Source: Rhodanobacter sp. C03 (GTDB lineage Bacteria > Pseudomonadota > Gammaproteobacteria > Xanthomonadales > Rhodanobacteraceae). From it: DNA of 64,000 bases. The position numbers and the translations under genes were made by a program. Location: NCBI RefSeq assembly GCF_002001175.1, contig NZ_MUNT01000001.1, positions 558,001-622,000 on the forward strand, read 5' to 3'. The notes below the pieces were generated by a model, which searched no databases, was not told the origin of the DNA, and saw only the letters and a list, made by a program, of their open reading frames with translations. Shown here in pieces: positions 43,893 to 53,957 of the stretch. Positions within the stretch are counted from its first letter, which is position 1. Every line of letters starts with the position of its first letter.

Positions 43893-45197
43893 TCAATCGC
43901 TCTTCAGTTGCAGGGCGGGAGTGATCTGGCAGGCGCGCCAGGCGGGCAGCGCGCCTGCCAGCAGACTGGCAACCACCGCCAGCACGAGCGTCATCCCCAG
44001 CATCGCGCCATCCAGATGCGCCAGCGGCGCGTAATCCGCCGGCCGTCGTCGCACCAGCCACAGCCCGAGGTACGCCAGGAGCAGACCGCCAAGCCCACCC
44101 GCAAGCCCGATCACAGCGGACTCCACCAGCAACTGCATGAACAGCGCACGCCGCGATGCGCCCAGCGCACGGCGCACACCCAGTTCGGCGGAGCGGCGCA
44201 GGAACTTGGCCAGCATCAGGCCTACCGTATTGACCAGACACACGAGCAGGAAACCCAGCGCCAGCCAGTTCTGCAACCGCACATCACCGGGCACGACCTG
44301 CTCGTAGTCCAGCCACTGCATCAGATTGCGCAGGCGTACGTTGGGCGGGCGCAGAAAGCGGCCCAGCGACTTTTGCTCCAGCGAGTAATGGATCAGAAAC
44401 TGCTGGTACGCGGCGGCCTGGGTCGGCGTATCCAACTGCACCCAGACCTGCAGCCACACACAAGGTGCCGTATGCGCGGGAGTGGCGCCGTCACCACCAT
44501 TGCCCCAGCAATCAGCGCCGCCCAGATGCGCCAGATGCAGATCCTGCGAGGTGGACAACGGCAGGTAGACACCTTCGTCCCCACCGTAGCTCTTCAGGTT
44601 GAGATCATAGAAATGCGGATTTGGCCGCCAGTCACCCAGTACACCGATGATGCGCAGGGCATGACCCTCCACACGCAGCATGCGTCCGCTGCTGTCGCGA
44701 CCGCCGAACAGCTTGTCATTGAGCGTGCTGCTGATCACGACCACGGCTGCGCTGGCCGCATCCTCGGGCGCACCCCAGGCATGGCCATACTGGAACGGCA
44801 CGCCGAACATGGGAAAGAAATCCGCCGTGGTGTAGCGCGCGGTCTGGTAAAACGGATCGAGCGCGGATTGCGCTGGCTGGATGGCTACCGAACCGCCTGT
44901 CATCAGCGCCTGGCGACCCGCCCGTTTCGCCTGCAACAGGTTCATGCCGTCGACCCAGCTGACTCGATCCGGCGGTTCGCCTTGCGGTTGATAGTCGCCC
45001 ATGTCGCGTGGATCGAGCTGCGGCGCGTACAACGTGCTGCTGCGCCCTGGCAACGGATCGCCGGACAGCACGTGCAGTACGGTCAGCGTGGTCATGCTGG
45101 CGCCGATACCCAGCGCAATAGCCAGCACCATCAGCGCGGTGAGCGCCTTGTTGCGCCGGAGGCTGCGCAAGGCAAGGTCAACGTAGTAGCCGAACAT
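43893..45197 (-). CDS. FtsX/MacB-type ABC transporter permease, second subunit
   Basis: A 434-residue permease, N-terminus LALRSLRRNKALTALMVLAI, with a periplasmic domain (about 50-310) and C-terminal helices around RRSAELGVRRALGASRRALF. It belongs to the same family as the following gene but is clearly diverged. The pair probably forms a heterodimer that needs an ATPase from elsewhere. Upstream (45308-47160) lies a LytTR regulator and its kinase, which often control such exporters. Confidence 0.85.
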   Translation of the reverse strand: MFGYYVDLALRSLRRNKALTALMVLAIALGIGASMTTLTVLHVLSGDPLPGRSSTLYAPQLDPRDMGDYQPQGEPPDRVSWVDGMNLLQAKRAGRQALMTGGSVAIQPAQSALDPFYQTARYTTADFFPMFGVPFQYGHAWGAPEDAASAAVVVISSTLNDKLFGGRDSSGRMLRVEGHALRIIGVLGDWRPNPHFYDLNLKSYGGDEGVYLPLSTSQDLHLAHLGGADCWGNGGDGATPAHTAPCVWLQVWVQLDTPTQAAAYQQFLIHYSLEQKSLGRFLRPPNVRLRNLMQWLDYEQVVPGDVRLQNWLALGFLLVCLVNTVGLMLAKFLRRSAELGVRRALGASRRALFMQLLVESAVIGLAGGLGGLLLAYLGLWLVRRRPADYAPLAHLDGAMLGMTLVLAVVASLLAGALPAWRACQITPALQLKSD

Positions 45198-45307
45198 TCC
45201 TTTTCCCCTTCATTCGCTTCTGCTTCTGCAAGCAGGAGCTTGATCCGCCGGCAACCAGCCGACAGCAGATTTGGGGTGAATGGAGACGTCGGTGTGGCGA
45301 GAGGGAA

Positions 45308-46048
45308 CTACTGCCCCATGCGGGCGAATAACGCGTCGCGATACCGTCGGCTGAGCCGGAGAATGCGCCCGTTGTGCAGGTGGATTTCGTAGTCGCCCTT
45401 GAAGAGAGGGGTGAGCGATCCGATGGAGCCGAGGTTCACCGCTGTCGACTTGTGGATCCGCACGAAGCGTTGTTCTCCCAGTTGGGACAGCAGGTCCTGC
45501 AGTGTCCTGCGTAGCAAGTACGTGCGCGTAGCGGTATGCACGTGGACGTAGTTGCCGTCGGCTTCGAGCCATTCGACGGATGCCGCATCGATAAGTTGTA
45601 GCCGCTCGCCATCCGGTACGAGCAAGCGCTCGCAAGCAGGGGTCCGTGCTCGTCCAATCGCTACCGCCGTAGCGCCGGACTCATGGGCATGCAGCCGTTC
45701 GCGGACACGCTGCACGGTGCGTGTGAAGCGATCCAGGTCGTATGGCTTGAGCAGATAGTCGACCGCATTGAGATCGAACGCCTTCACCGCATGCTCGTCA
45801 AAGGCGGTCACGAACACGATCAGCGGCGCGTTCGACGGCTCGAGCTGCGCCGCGACCTGGAGTCCCGACAATGTCGGCATCTGGACATCAAGAAAGGCCA
45901 AGTCCGGGCGGAGTTGTTCGATGCACTGCGCCGCGGACAATCCGTCCTCGGCCGATCCGACCACGGTCATATCCGGTTGTTCGGCCACCCAGCGTTCGAG
46001 CTTCTCGCGGGCTGGCGCCTCGTCATCGGCGATCACGGCGCGGATCAT
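45308..46048 (-). CDS. LytTR-family response regulator
   Basis: A 246-residue regulator. The receiver domain has ADDEAP, the phospho-acceptor Asp in LAFLDVQMP and Lys in LLKPYD. The C-terminal LytTR DNA-binding domain (about 145-245) has VEWLEADGNYVHVHT and FVRIHKSTAVNL. Its start overlaps the kinase stop by 4 bases. It probably regulates the downstream permease genes. Confidence 0.92.
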   Translation of the reverse strand: MIRAVIADDEAPAREKLERWVAEQPDMTVVGSAEDGLSAAQCIEQLRPDLAFLDVQMPTLSGLQVAAQLEPSNAPLIVFVTAFDEHAVKAFDLNAVDYLLKPYDLDRFTRTVQRVRERLHAHESGATAVAIGRARTPACERLLVPDGERLQLIDAASVEWLEADGNYVHVHTATRTYLLRRTLQDLLSQLGEQRFVRIHKSTAVNLGSIGSLTPLFKGDYEIHLHNGRILRLSRRYRDALFARMGQ

Positions 46049-47160
46049 TGAATGGTGTCCATCAGCGGTATCAAGACGCGCGCGGCAACGCCGTCGTCCT
46101 CGCTGTGGACCAGCAGAGACGATGCATTGCCATAGATGATGCCGAGCCGCTCCCGGCAGTTGCGGAATCCCACTCCGTCACTGTGCTCCGGCGCCAGCAT
46201 GGACCCTGAGTTGCGGATGACGATTTCCAGTGAGCCGTTTTCGCGCCGGACACTGACAACGATGCGCACGTGCGCCACCGTAGGTTCGACGCCGTGCTTG
46301 AACGCATTCTCAAGCAAGGGCTGCAATACCAGTGCCGGAACGGGAGTGTCAAGCAGAGCCCGGTCGATCAGCCAGTCCAGCGTCACGCGATCCCGGAACC
46401 GTTCAAGCATGATGTCCGCATACAGCTCAAGCGTGCGCAGTTCTTCAGCGAGCGGCGTCATCTCATGCTCATTGGACCGAAGACTGATACGCAGCAGATC
46501 TCCGAGCGCGGCCACCAAACGGTCGGCCCGCGCCACGTCCGTATGCATCAGGGCCGAGACGGTGTTGAGTGCGTTGAACAGGAAATGCGGCCGCAGCTGG
46601 CCTTGAAGCTGTGCAAGCTGCGCCTCGGTCAGCGCTTTCTGTGTTTGCAACAGATGGTGCCGCTGGAGTTGCCACTGTGCATAGGAATCGATACCAAACA
46701 GGATCCCGAGCCACAGTCCCGCAAAAATCGTGAGTTTGATGCTCTCGTATACAAAGACGAAGCCCCAGCCTGGGTGCTCGTATGTGCGGCCCACGGCGGC
46801 GTAGACGCCATGTCGTATCGTGTAAACCGCCGTGATCCACGTGATGAAGACCAACGGCAACCACCGCAGGTAGCTGCCGAACCAGATCAAGGGCTTGTCC
46901 AGATACGACGCATGGTGCCCGCGAACCCGGACGGCAAGCCACATCCATCCCGTTGAGATCAGTGCCGAACTCCCCTCCCACAGGACTGGCTCCCACCACA
47001 GGGTGAGCGGATCATGCAGCTCATTCTCGATCGAAACGCTGATCATGAGCAGCCAGAATGCTGCCCACAGCGTCCAAAACGTGGCCAAGGTCTTCGAAGG
47101 AAGCGTCGCGCCGTAGTCGGTGTCGACGCTTGCCGGCAGTGGGCGAGATAACGCGTTCAT
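46045..47160 (-). CDS. LytS/YehU-like sensor histidine kinase
   Basis: A 371-residue membrane kinase. Four hydrophobic segments lie in the N-terminal half (about 25-170), followed by a His_kinase domain with LQGQLRPHFLFNALNTVSAL (phospho-His) and a HATPase domain (VLQPLLENAFKHG as N box, GVGFRNCRERLGI). Starts at the ATG of MNALSRPLP. It overlaps the LytTR gene by ATGA, so they form a two-component pair. Confidence 0.92.
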   Translation of the reverse strand: MNALSRPLPASVDTDYGATLPSKTLATFWTLWAAFWLLMISVSIENELHDPLTLWWEPVLWEGSSALISTGWMWLAVRVRGHHASYLDKPLIWFGSYLRWLPLVFITWITAVYTIRHGVYAAVGRTYEHPGWGFVFVYESIKLTIFAGLWLGILFGIDSYAQWQLQRHHLLQTQKALTEAQLAQLQGQLRPHFLFNALNTVSALMHTDVARADRLVAALGDLLRISLRSNEHEMTPLAEELRTLELYADIMLERFRDRVTLDWLIDRALLDTPVPALVLQPLLENAFKHGVEPTVAHVRIVVSVRRENGSLEIVIRNSGSMLAPEHSDGVGFRNCRERLGIIYGNASSLLVHSEDDGVAARVLIPLMDTIQ

Positions 47161-47288
47161 GGTGATCGAGTGTAGCCGCGCCTGCGGCGACGGACGTTGT
47201 CAATGTGGCAAGCGGGACCTGTGAGGGGCAAAGCGGCTATGGTCGGCTCAGTGGCAGTACGCACTGGCCTTGAAGTGTCGGCGCAGAA

Positions 47289-48719
47289 TCAGGACGAGGA
47301 ATGCCTGACCTGCCGCTGGCCATGCCGGTAAAACAGCAGCCCGATGCCGATCAGCAGTGCCGAGCCGCCCACCACCTTGAGCAGAAACAGGCCGGGGTTG
47401 CTGCTGTCGGTGGGTGGAATCATCGAGGTGATGATTGCCAGCAAGGTCACCGCGAAACCGGTCAGTGCGGCCAACCAGCAACCGAAGGTGCCACCGGGCG
47501 ACAGGTTGACGCCTTCGTTGCGACCGGCGGCGCGGCGGCGCAATAGCGGAAAGGCCAGCAGGATGTACAGCAGGGGCAGCAGCGACATGATCGCGGTCAT
47601 GTCGACCAGGATGATGTAGGCCTCATGGATGCTGGAGCCGGACAGCGCCGCCGCCAGCACCAGCGAGGTCAGGATGCCCTGGGTGATCAAGGCCACGTGC
47701 GGCGTGCCATACCGGGGATGCAGGCGTCCCAGTGCGGCGGGCAGGTAGCGATCGACGCCCACCACGAAGGGCAGCCGCGCCGTGCCCGTGACCCACGCAG
47801 AAACGGAGCCGATCGTGCCGACCGTGACCAGTGCTGCGGTCAGCGCGCCGAACATCGGCAGGCCGATCCGTTCGCCAATCGCGGACAGCGCCTGGGGGAT
47901 GCCGGCGATGATGTCGATCGTCGAGGCGGGTAGCGCGATCAACAGGGATGCCGTGCCGGCGATATAGATGGCTGCAATGACGACGCAGGAAATCAGCGTG
48001 GCGCGCGGAACCTGCCGGCGCGGATCCTTGATTTCTCCGCCGAGGATCAGTCCGAGTTCGAGACCCTGGAAGGCGAGGGCCATCGTCGCGAAGGTGGAGA
48101 AGGTCGCGAGCTTGCTGAAGTCGGGGAGCACGTTCGTCGTGGTGATCGCGGTGGCCGCACCGAAGTGGTACGCGGCCAGCGCACCGGCAACGAGGATGAG
48201 TGCCGCCGCCGACCAGGTCGCGATGCCGCCGATGTTCTGCAGCCACTTGGCGCGTTCGAGGCCAAGGATGCCGAGTCCGGTCGCGGCCCACAGTACCGTC
48301 AGGCAGTAGACGAGGTTGTAGCTGCCGTCGCCGGCATGCGTCAGCCAGCGGTCGCCGCCGACATGCAGAAAGATGCCGGCGCTGAACAGCAGCGCGAACG
48401 GGAAATAGACCAGGTTGGAGACCCAGTACGTCCAGCCGGCGATGAAGCCATGCATGTCGCCGAACGCGGTCTTCGACCACAGGTACAGGCCACCTTGTCC
48501 GGGCACGCGCGAGCTCAGTTCGAGTACTGCCAGCGCCAGGGGAATGAAGAAGCCCACGAGTCCCAGCAGCCACAGCACCAGGCTCGAAGGCCCCACCTGC
48601 GCCGCCATCGAAAGCCAGCGCAATGCGACGATCGCTGCGATGTTGAACAGCACCAGATCACGGGTGCCGAGCACACGATGCAGGCCAGGTTCATTCGTTG
48701 CTGCCGGCGTTGTAGTCAT
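47289..48719 (-). CDS. APC-superfamily amino-acid permease
   Basis: A 476-residue transporter with about twelve membrane helices. The N-terminal LHRVLGTRDLVLFNIAAIVA and SRVPGQGGLYLWSKTAFGD are characteristic of APC-type amino-acid permeases, the second motif resembling the consensus PxxGGxYxW. The substrate cannot be told. It stands alone on the minus strand, between the LytS-like kinase and the sugar symporter. Confidence 0.88.
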   Translation of the reverse strand: MTTTPAATNEPGLHRVLGTRDLVLFNIAAIVALRWLSMAAQVGPSSLVLWLLGLVGFFIPLALAVLELSSRVPGQGGLYLWSKTAFGDMHGFIAGWTYWVSNLVYFPFALLFSAGIFLHVGGDRWLTHAGDGSYNLVYCLTVLWAATGLGILGLERAKWLQNIGGIATWSAAALILVAGALAAYHFGAATAITTTNVLPDFSKLATFSTFATMALAFQGLELGLILGGEIKDPRRQVPRATLISCVVIAAIYIAGTASLLIALPASTIDIIAGIPQALSAIGERIGLPMFGALTAALVTVGTIGSVSAWVTGTARLPFVVGVDRYLPAALGRLHPRYGTPHVALITQGILTSLVLAAALSGSSIHEAYIILVDMTAIMSLLPLLYILLAFPLLRRRAAGRNEGVNLSPGGTFGCWLAALTGFAVTLLAIITSMIPPTDSSNPGLFLLKVVGGSALLIGIGLLFYRHGQRQVRHSSS

Positions 48720-48893
48720 CGTGCGCTTCCCCTGATGTGTTGTGGACTCAACGTCAAGGCGCGGCGCTTGAAAAAGCGGACGCGCCCAAGTTCGATCAGA
48801 CAGAGGCTGCGGTAGATCCCTGCAACGGCGCGATTGCCCGTCAGGTCTCCTGACTGCCGCAGCACATCTGTACTGGGATCACATCTCCTCAAA

Positions 48894-50342
48894 TCAGGAT
48901 GCGGCGTCTTCCGCTGCTTGCTTGCGAAAGCCTGATGATGTGGGCGCAGGCTTGCTGCCGATCTCGCGCAAGGGATGACCGGCCATCAGATTGCGCTCGA
49001 TCTGCTCCAGCGTGACGCCCTTGGTTTCCGGTACCAGCCAGAAGGTGAGTACGATGAAGACCGCGTTGAAGGCGGCGTAGAGCCACAACGTCTCAGCCTG
49101 GCCGATGTTGTTGAGCAGCGGCAGGAACGAGAGGCCGACCAGCCAGTTGGCCACCCAGTTAGTGAAGGTGGAGCAGCCGATGCCGAAGTCTCGGCCCTTG
49201 AGCGGCTGGATTTCCGAGCACAACGTCCAGATCAGCGGGCCGGCCGACATCGCGAAGCCCACGATGAATACCAGCAGCATGCCCACGGTGAAGAACTGCT
49301 GGCCGTGCGTGTGGACGCCCAGATGCATCATGGTGCCGACCACGCCGAGGCCAATCGCCATCACCACGAAGCCGATGTACAGGATGGGCTTGCGGCCCAG
49401 CTTGTCCACCAGACCGATGGCGATGAAGGTGGCCAGTACGTTCACCAGGCCGACGATGGCGGTAAACCACATCTGCGATTCGGTGTTGTAGCCCATGCCC
49501 TGGAAGATGCGCGGCGCGTAGTACATCACCACGTTCATGCCGGTGAGCTGCTGCATCACCTGCAGCAGCACGCCCAACCACACTGAGCGGCGGAAGTTGG
49601 CGTTCTGCAGGAACATCTGCACGCCGTTCTGCGGCGTCTTCAGCTGCTCCTTGATTTCGCTGATTTCCCTGGCGATGGCGTCGCGGTTGCCGAGCAGCTT
49701 GTGTAACACCTGCTCGGCCTCCGGCTGGCGGCCTTTCATCAGCAGCCAGCGTGGGCTTTCCGGCAGGAAGGCCACGCCGAGCAGGAACAGCGCGCCGGGG
49801 ATGGCGATGATACCCAGCATCAAGCGCCAGTTGCCCGAGTAGCTGAGGGCGGTGTCGGAGAGGAAGGCGGCCAGGATGCCGATGGTGATCATCAACTGGT
49901 ACATCGAGATCATCGCGCCGCGGATCGACTCCGGCGCAACCTCGGCGAGATACAGTGGCGCGGTAAAGCTGGCCAGCCCGATGGCGACACCCAGCACGAG
50001 GCGGCCCACGATCAGAACTTCGGGTGTCGGTGCCACGCCACACAGCACGGAGCCACCGACGAACAGGACTGCGCCGAGGATCATCGTGCGCTTGCGGCCA
50101 AGCTGGCTGGATAGCCAGCCAGCCACCAGCGCACCCAGCGCGGCGCCGAGCATCATCACGCTGACGATCCAGCTGAGGGTATCGTCGTTGATGCCGAAGT
50201 CCTTCTGGATGAACTGCTGCGCACCGGCGATCACGCCGATGTCGAGGCCGAACATCAGGCCCGCCAGAGCGGCGAGGATGCAGACGAAGATGACAGCGGT
50301 CTTGCTGTGCCTGGCGGCGGGTGCTGCGCTGGTGATGCTCAT
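48894..50342 (-). CDS. Sugar/H+ symporter, MFS (GalP/XylE-like)
   Basis: A 482-residue MFS sugar porter with twelve helices. Signature motifs are GRLVLGVAIGLASFTAPLYLAE, FLPESPRWLLMKGR, QQLTGMNVVMYYAP (sugar-binding QQxxG helix) and VPETKGVTLEQIE. The start at 50342 has GGAGAG 5 bases upstream. Given its position downstream of the galactose genes, the likely substrate is galactose. It is the last gene of the minus-strand cluster and may have its own promoter, since a repeat lies upstream at 50388. Confidence 0.92.
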   Translation of the reverse strand: MSITSAAPAARHSKTAVIFVCILAALAGLMFGLDIGVIAGAQQFIQKDFGINDDTLSWIVSVMMLGAALGALVAGWLSSQLGRKRTMILGAVLFVGGSVLCGVAPTPEVLIVGRLVLGVAIGLASFTAPLYLAEVAPESIRGAMISMYQLMITIGILAAFLSDTALSYSGNWRLMLGIIAIPGALFLLGVAFLPESPRWLLMKGRQPEAEQVLHKLLGNRDAIAREISEIKEQLKTPQNGVQMFLQNANFRRSVWLGVLLQVMQQLTGMNVVMYYAPRIFQGMGYNTESQMWFTAIVGLVNVLATFIAIGLVDKLGRKPILYIGFVVMAIGLGVVGTMMHLGVHTHGQQFFTVGMLLVFIVGFAMSAGPLIWTLCSEIQPLKGRDFGIGCSTFTNWVANWLVGLSFLPLLNNIGQAETLWLYAAFNAVFIVLTFWLVPETKGVTLEQIERNLMAGHPLREIGSKPAPTSSGFRKQAAEDAAS

Positions 50343-50387
50343 CAATCTCTCCACGTGGGATGGCGTGCGTGCGGCTTTGTTTTTACC

Positions 50388-50413
50388 GTCATTCCCGCAC
50401 AAGCGGGAATGAC
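50388..50413. repeat. Palindrome of the CGTCATTCC family
   Basis: GTCATTCCCGC-N4-GCGGGAATGAC forms a perfect 11-bp stem between the symporter and lactonase genes. Related elements lie at 18038 and 29544. There is no T-run, so it is probably a dispersed repeat, not a terminator. Confidence 0.75.
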
Positions 50414-50448
50414 AAATAGGACCGGGACAACCTTGCCGTGGCCCGTAC

Positions 50449-51366
50449 TCATGGAGTTTTGCTCACTGGCGGCATGCCTGCGAAGCGTGGTTCGGGCAGA
50501 CCGCGCACGCCGATCCGCGAACGGAACAGTGCGCCGGCGTGGGTGTCGGCATCCAGCTGCGCCGCAGACAATCCATCGCGCGCGCTGGTGACATAGAGCG
50601 TATCGAGATCGGGACCGCCAAAGGCAGGCCGGGTCGGCTGGCGCGCAGGTACCGGCAACAGCTGGCGCACCGAGCCGTCAGCGGCGTAGCAGGCCACGCG
50701 AGCCAGGCCCCATTGCGCGTTCCACAGCGAACCATCGGCATCGACACACGAGCCATCCGGTTCGCCAGCAAGCTCGCCCAGGTTCGTGAACAGTTGCGGT
50801 GTGCCCAGCGTGTCGCCGTATGCGCAGCGCTGGATGCTGCGTGACAGCGAGTCGCAGTAATACATCGTGGTGCCGTCGGGACTGAAGGCGATGCTGTTGC
50901 TGATGGCTACCTTCGGCAGTGCCAGCTGTTCCAGGCTGAGGTCGGCATTGAGTCGCCAGAAACTGCCGAGCGCTTGCTTGTTGCCCTCGGCGGGCTCGTG
51001 CATCGTGCCGAACACGAAGCGGCCCTGGCGATCGCAGGCACCATCGTTGCAGCGCGTGGGCAGCCCGGGCTCGATCTCGTGCAGTGTCTGCAGCTGGCCA
51101 TCGGCGAGACGGAAGAACGCCAATCGTGATGCCAGCGCCAGAAGCAGCCAGCCATCGGTTTCGCATAGTGCGAACGAGGCGAGTCGTTCCGGCATCGGCC
51201 AGTGTTCCAGCGTGCCGCTTTCAATGTGCAGGCGGTACAGCGTGGCGCGCTGGATGTCGGTCCAGTACAGCACCTGCGCGCGCTCGCACCAGACGACGCC
51301 TTCACCCAAGGTGTTGCCAGCGTCCAGCGCGAGGTCCATCGGCGCCAGTACGGTCGGTGTGGTCAT
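50449..51366 (-). CDS. SMP-30/gluconolaconase-family sugar lactonase
   Basis: A 305-residue six-bladed propeller, probably galactonolactone hydrolase. Family motifs: LGEGVVWCERAQVLYWTDI (metal-binding Glu), RCNDGACDRQGRFVFG (Asn/Asp), SNSIAFSPDGTTMYYCDS and EPDGSCVDADGSLW. It would open the lactone made by the sugar dehydrogenase encoded next to it and hand galactonate to DgoD. The ATG overlaps the dehydrogenase stop (ATGA). Confidence 0.92.
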   Translation of the reverse strand: MTTPTVLAPMDLALDAGNTLGEGVVWCERAQVLYWTDIQRATLYRLHIESGTLEHWPMPERLASFALCETDGWLLLALASRLAFFRLADGQLQTLHEIEPGLPTRCNDGACDRQGRFVFGTMHEPAEGNKQALGSFWRLNADLSLEQLALPKVAISNSIAFSPDGTTMYYCDSLSRSIQRCAYGDTLGTPQLFTNLGELAGEPDGSCVDADGSLWNAQWGLARVACYAADGSVRQLLPVPARQPTRPAFGGPDLDTLYVTSARDGLSAAQLDADTHAGALFRSRIGVRGLPEPRFAGMPPVSKTP

Positions 51367-52127
51367 ACCCAGCCGCCGTCCACGATGAAATCCTGTCCCG
51401 TACACATGCGGCTGTCGTCGGCGGCGAGGAACAGGGCGACACGTGCCAGGTCATCCGCCATCAGGAAACCGGGCATGCATTGCGTGCGTGCAATTTCCTC
51501 GCGACCGGCGTCGTCCAGCCACAGGCGCGCCTGCTTGTCGGTGATGGCCCAGCCCGGCACCAGGCTGTTGATGCGGATGTACTGCTGGCCGAGTTCGCGC
51601 GCCATGCCGTTGACGAAACCGTGTATCGCCGCCTTGGCCATCGCGTAGAGCGGATAGCCGCCATTCTTTTTCATCCAGCCGGTGGAGCCCAGGCAGATGA
51701 TCGAGCCGCCGCCGAGCTGGCGCATGTCGGGAATCACCGCCTGGGTGGCGAAGATCTGGTGACGCAGATTCACCGCCACGTTGCGCTCGAAATCGACTGA
51801 GTCGATCTCGGCCAGTGTGTGGCGCGCGTCGTTGGCCGCGTTGTTGACCAGCACGGCGATCGGTCCGATCTGCGCGCGGGCTTCGACGATCGCTTTTTGA
51901 AGTGCATCCAGATCGGTGAGATCACAGTGCAGATAGTGCGGTGCATGCGGCACGTCGGCGAGCGACGCACACAGCGACGCCGCGCTGGCATCGTCCACAT
52001 CGAGAAACGCCACCCGCGCACCCTGGCGCGCGAAGCCTTCGACGAAGGCCGCACCGATGCCGCTGGCACCGCCGGTGATCAGCACACTGCGGTCGATCAG
52101 GCTGGGATAGCTGGCGAACGAAGGCAT
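51363..52127 (-). CDS. SDR-family oxidoreductase, probable D-galactose 1-dehydrogenase
   Basis: A 254-residue short-chain dehydrogenase. The NAD-binding motif is TGGASGIG, NNAAN is the structural motif, Ser is in GSTGWMKKNGGYPLYAMAK (Ser...Tyr-x-x-x-Lys), and the end is FIVDGGWV. In this operon the expected reaction is galactose to galactonolactone with NAD(P). The start is ATG 52127 (MPSFASYPS). The function comes from gene context, so another sugar or sugar acid cannot be excluded. Confidence 0.85.
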   Translation of the reverse strand: MPSFASYPSLIDRSVLITGGASGIGAAFVEGFARQGARVAFLDVDDASAASLCASLADVPHAPHYLHCDLTDLDALQKAIVEARAQIGPIAVLVNNAANDARHTLAEIDSVDFERNVAVNLRHQIFATQAVIPDMRQLGGGSIICLGSTGWMKKNGGYPLYAMAKAAIHGFVNGMARELGQQYIRINSLVPGWAITDKQARLWLDDAGREEIARTQCMPGFLMADDLARVALFLAADDSRMCTGQDFIVDGGWV

Positions 52128-52167
52128 CAGCAGGCTCCGGAATCGGGTGATGGCATAGCCACGATGC

Positions 52168-53316
52168 TCACCATTCGGCGACACTGCCATCGTCGTGGCG
52201 CCACAGCGGATTGCGCCAGCGGTGGCCAACCTCGGCACGCTCGGCGACGTAGGCTTCGTTGACCTCGATGCCGAGGCCGGGGCCGCCGGGAATCGTGACG
52301 TAGCCATCCGCGTAGGCGAAAACATTGCGGTCGACCACATAGTCGAGCAGGTCGTTGGCCGCGTTGTAATGGATGCCCAGGCTTTGTTCCTGGATGAAGG
52401 CGTTGTGGCATACCGCATCGAGCTGCAGATTCGCTGCCAGCGCGATCGGGCCGAGCGGGCAGTGCAGCGCCAGCGCCACGTCGTAGGCTTCCGCCATCGC
52501 CGCGATCTTGCGCGTTTCGGTGATACCGCCGGCATGCGAGGGGTCGGGCTGGATGATGTCGACGCCGCCCATTTGCAGCACGCGCTTGAAGTCATAGCGC
52601 GTATACAGACGTTCGCCCAGCGCAATCGGTGCCGGCGCGATGCTGGCGAGTTCCGGAATCGCATCTAGATGCTCGGACAGCACGGGTTCCTCGATGAACA
52701 TCAGCTTGTACGGCGCCAGCTCGCGCATCAGCACCTTGGCCATCGGCTTGTGCACGCGGCCGTGGAAATCGATGGCCAAGCCGATGTGCGGGCCGACCGC
52801 CTCGCGCACCGCCTGCACGTTCTCTAGCACGCGCTCGACCTTGGCGTGACTGTCGACGAAGTGCATTTCTTCGGTGCCATTCATCTTGACGGCGGTGAAG
52901 CCGCGTTCGACCGCGGCCTTGGCGGCCTTCGCGGTATCCGCCGGACGGTCGCCGCCGATCCACGAATACACGCGAATGCGCTCGCGCACCGGGCCACCAA
53001 GCAGCTCATGCACCGGGACACCGAGATGCTTGCCCTTGATGTCCCATAGCGCCTGGTCAACGCCGGCGATGGCACTCATCAGGATCGGGCCGCCGCGGTA
53101 GAAGCTGCCGCGGTACATCACGTTCCACAGATCCTCGATGTGGCGCGGATCCTTGCCGATCAGGTAGTCGGACAGTTCATCGACGGCGGTGGCCACGGTA
53201 TGTGCGCGGCCTTCCACCACCGGCTCGCCCCAGCCGCTGATGCCGGCATCGGTGTCGATGCGCAGGAAACACCAGCGCGGTGGCACCAGGAAGGTGGTGA
53301 GTTTGGTGATCTTCAT
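52168..53316 (-). CDS. dgoD: D-galactonate dehydratase
   Basis: A 382-residue enolase-superfamily enzyme that converts D-galactonate to 2-dehydro-3-deoxy-galactonate; the length equals that of E. coli DgoD. Metal-ligand and catalytic motifs: [42 protein letters not shown], and the catalytic His in [10 protein letters not shown]. The start is ATG 53316 ([15 protein letters not shown]). Its end lies 40 bases before the dehydrogenase start and its start overlaps dgoA by 4 bases. Confidence 0.95.
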   Translation of the reverse strand: MKITKLTTFLVPPRWCFLRIDTDAGISGWGEPVVEGRAHTVATAVDELSDYLIGKDPRHIEDLWNVMYRGSFYRGGPILMSAIAGVDQALWDIKGKHLGVPVHELLGGPVRERIRVYSWIGGDRPADTAKAAKAAVERGFTAVKMNGTEEMHFVDSHAKVERVLENVQAVREAVGPHIGLAIDFHGRVHKPMAKVLMRELAPYKLMFIEEPVLSEHLDAIPELASIAPAPIALGERLYTRYDFKRVLQMGGVDIIQPDPSHAGGITETRKIAAMAEAYDVALALHCPLGPIALAANLQLDAVCHNAFIQEQSLGIHYNAANDLLDYVVDRNVFAYADGYVTIPGGPGLGIEVNEAYVAERAEVGHRWRNPLWRHDDGSVAEW

Positions 53317-53957
53317 GCACGGTGTTCCTGAGATTTTGGAGAGACCGTCGCCCACGCCTGCGCGAAGGCGTGAGCGCGGCTGGCGACTTCATCGGCATCG
53401 AGGCCGGGCGCATACAGCGCGGAACCAATGCCGAACCCCTGCGCGCCGGCGGCGACCCATGCCGCCATGTTGTCGGGCGTGATGCCACCGACCGGCAGCA
53501 CCGGCAGTTCCTTGGGCAGCACAGCACGCCAGGCCTTGAGTGCCTCGGGCGACAGCTGGTCGGCAGGAAACAGCTTCAGCCCGTCGGCGCCGGCCGCGAG
53601 TGCGGCGAAGGCTTCGGTGGGCGTGGCGACACCGGGTACGCAGACCATGCCCGCTTCCTTGGCCGCGCGGATCACGACAGTGTCGGCGTGCGGCATCACG
53701 ATCAGACGGCCACCGGCGTCGGCGACTTCTTGCACCTGGGCTGGAGTCATCACGGTACCGGCACCGACAAGAAAGCTGTCGCCCAGAGACTGGCTGAGCC
53801 GACGGATGCTTTCCATCGGCTGTGGCGAATTGAGCGGCACTTCCAGCACGCGAAAGCCGGCGTCGGCGAGCACGTGGCCGATCGCAACTGCCTCGTCGGG
53901 ACGGATGCCGCGCAGGATCGCGACTAGGGGCAGGGGATTGAGCCAGGAGCTCAGCAT
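53313..53957 (-). CDS. dgoA: 2-dehydro-3-deoxy-6-phosphogalactonate aldolase
   Basis: A 214-residue class I aldolase that splits KDPGal to pyruvate and glyceraldehyde-3-phosphate. The Schiff-base Lys128 is in [13 protein letters not shown], and Glu39 in [10 protein letters not shown] is the base. [12 protein letters not shown] and [10 protein letters not shown] complete the KDPG/KDPGal aldolase pattern. The ATG at 53957 overlaps the dgoK stop by 7 bases. Unlike E. coli, it is a free-standing aldolase, next to a separate dehydratase. Confidence 0.93.
   Translation of the reverse strand: MLSSWLNPLPLVAILRGIRPDEAVAIGHVLADAGFRVLEVPLNSPQPMESIRRLSQSLGDSFLVGAGTVMTPAQVQEVADAGGRLIVMPHADTVVIRAAKEAGMVCVPGVATPTEAFAALAAGADGLKLFPADQLSPEALKAWRAVLPKELPVLPVGGITPDNMAAWVAAGAQGFGIGSALYAPGLDADEVASRAHAFAQAWATVSPKSQEHRA

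Noticed and set aside
50388..50413. A terminator between lactonase and symporter genes
   Set aside because: A perfect stem but followed by A-rich sequence on either strand; its relation to other dispersed repeats explains it better.
52168..53316. Mandelate racemase or another enolase-superfamily member
   Set aside because: Length, motifs and the neighbouring dgoA and dgoK favour galactonate dehydratase.
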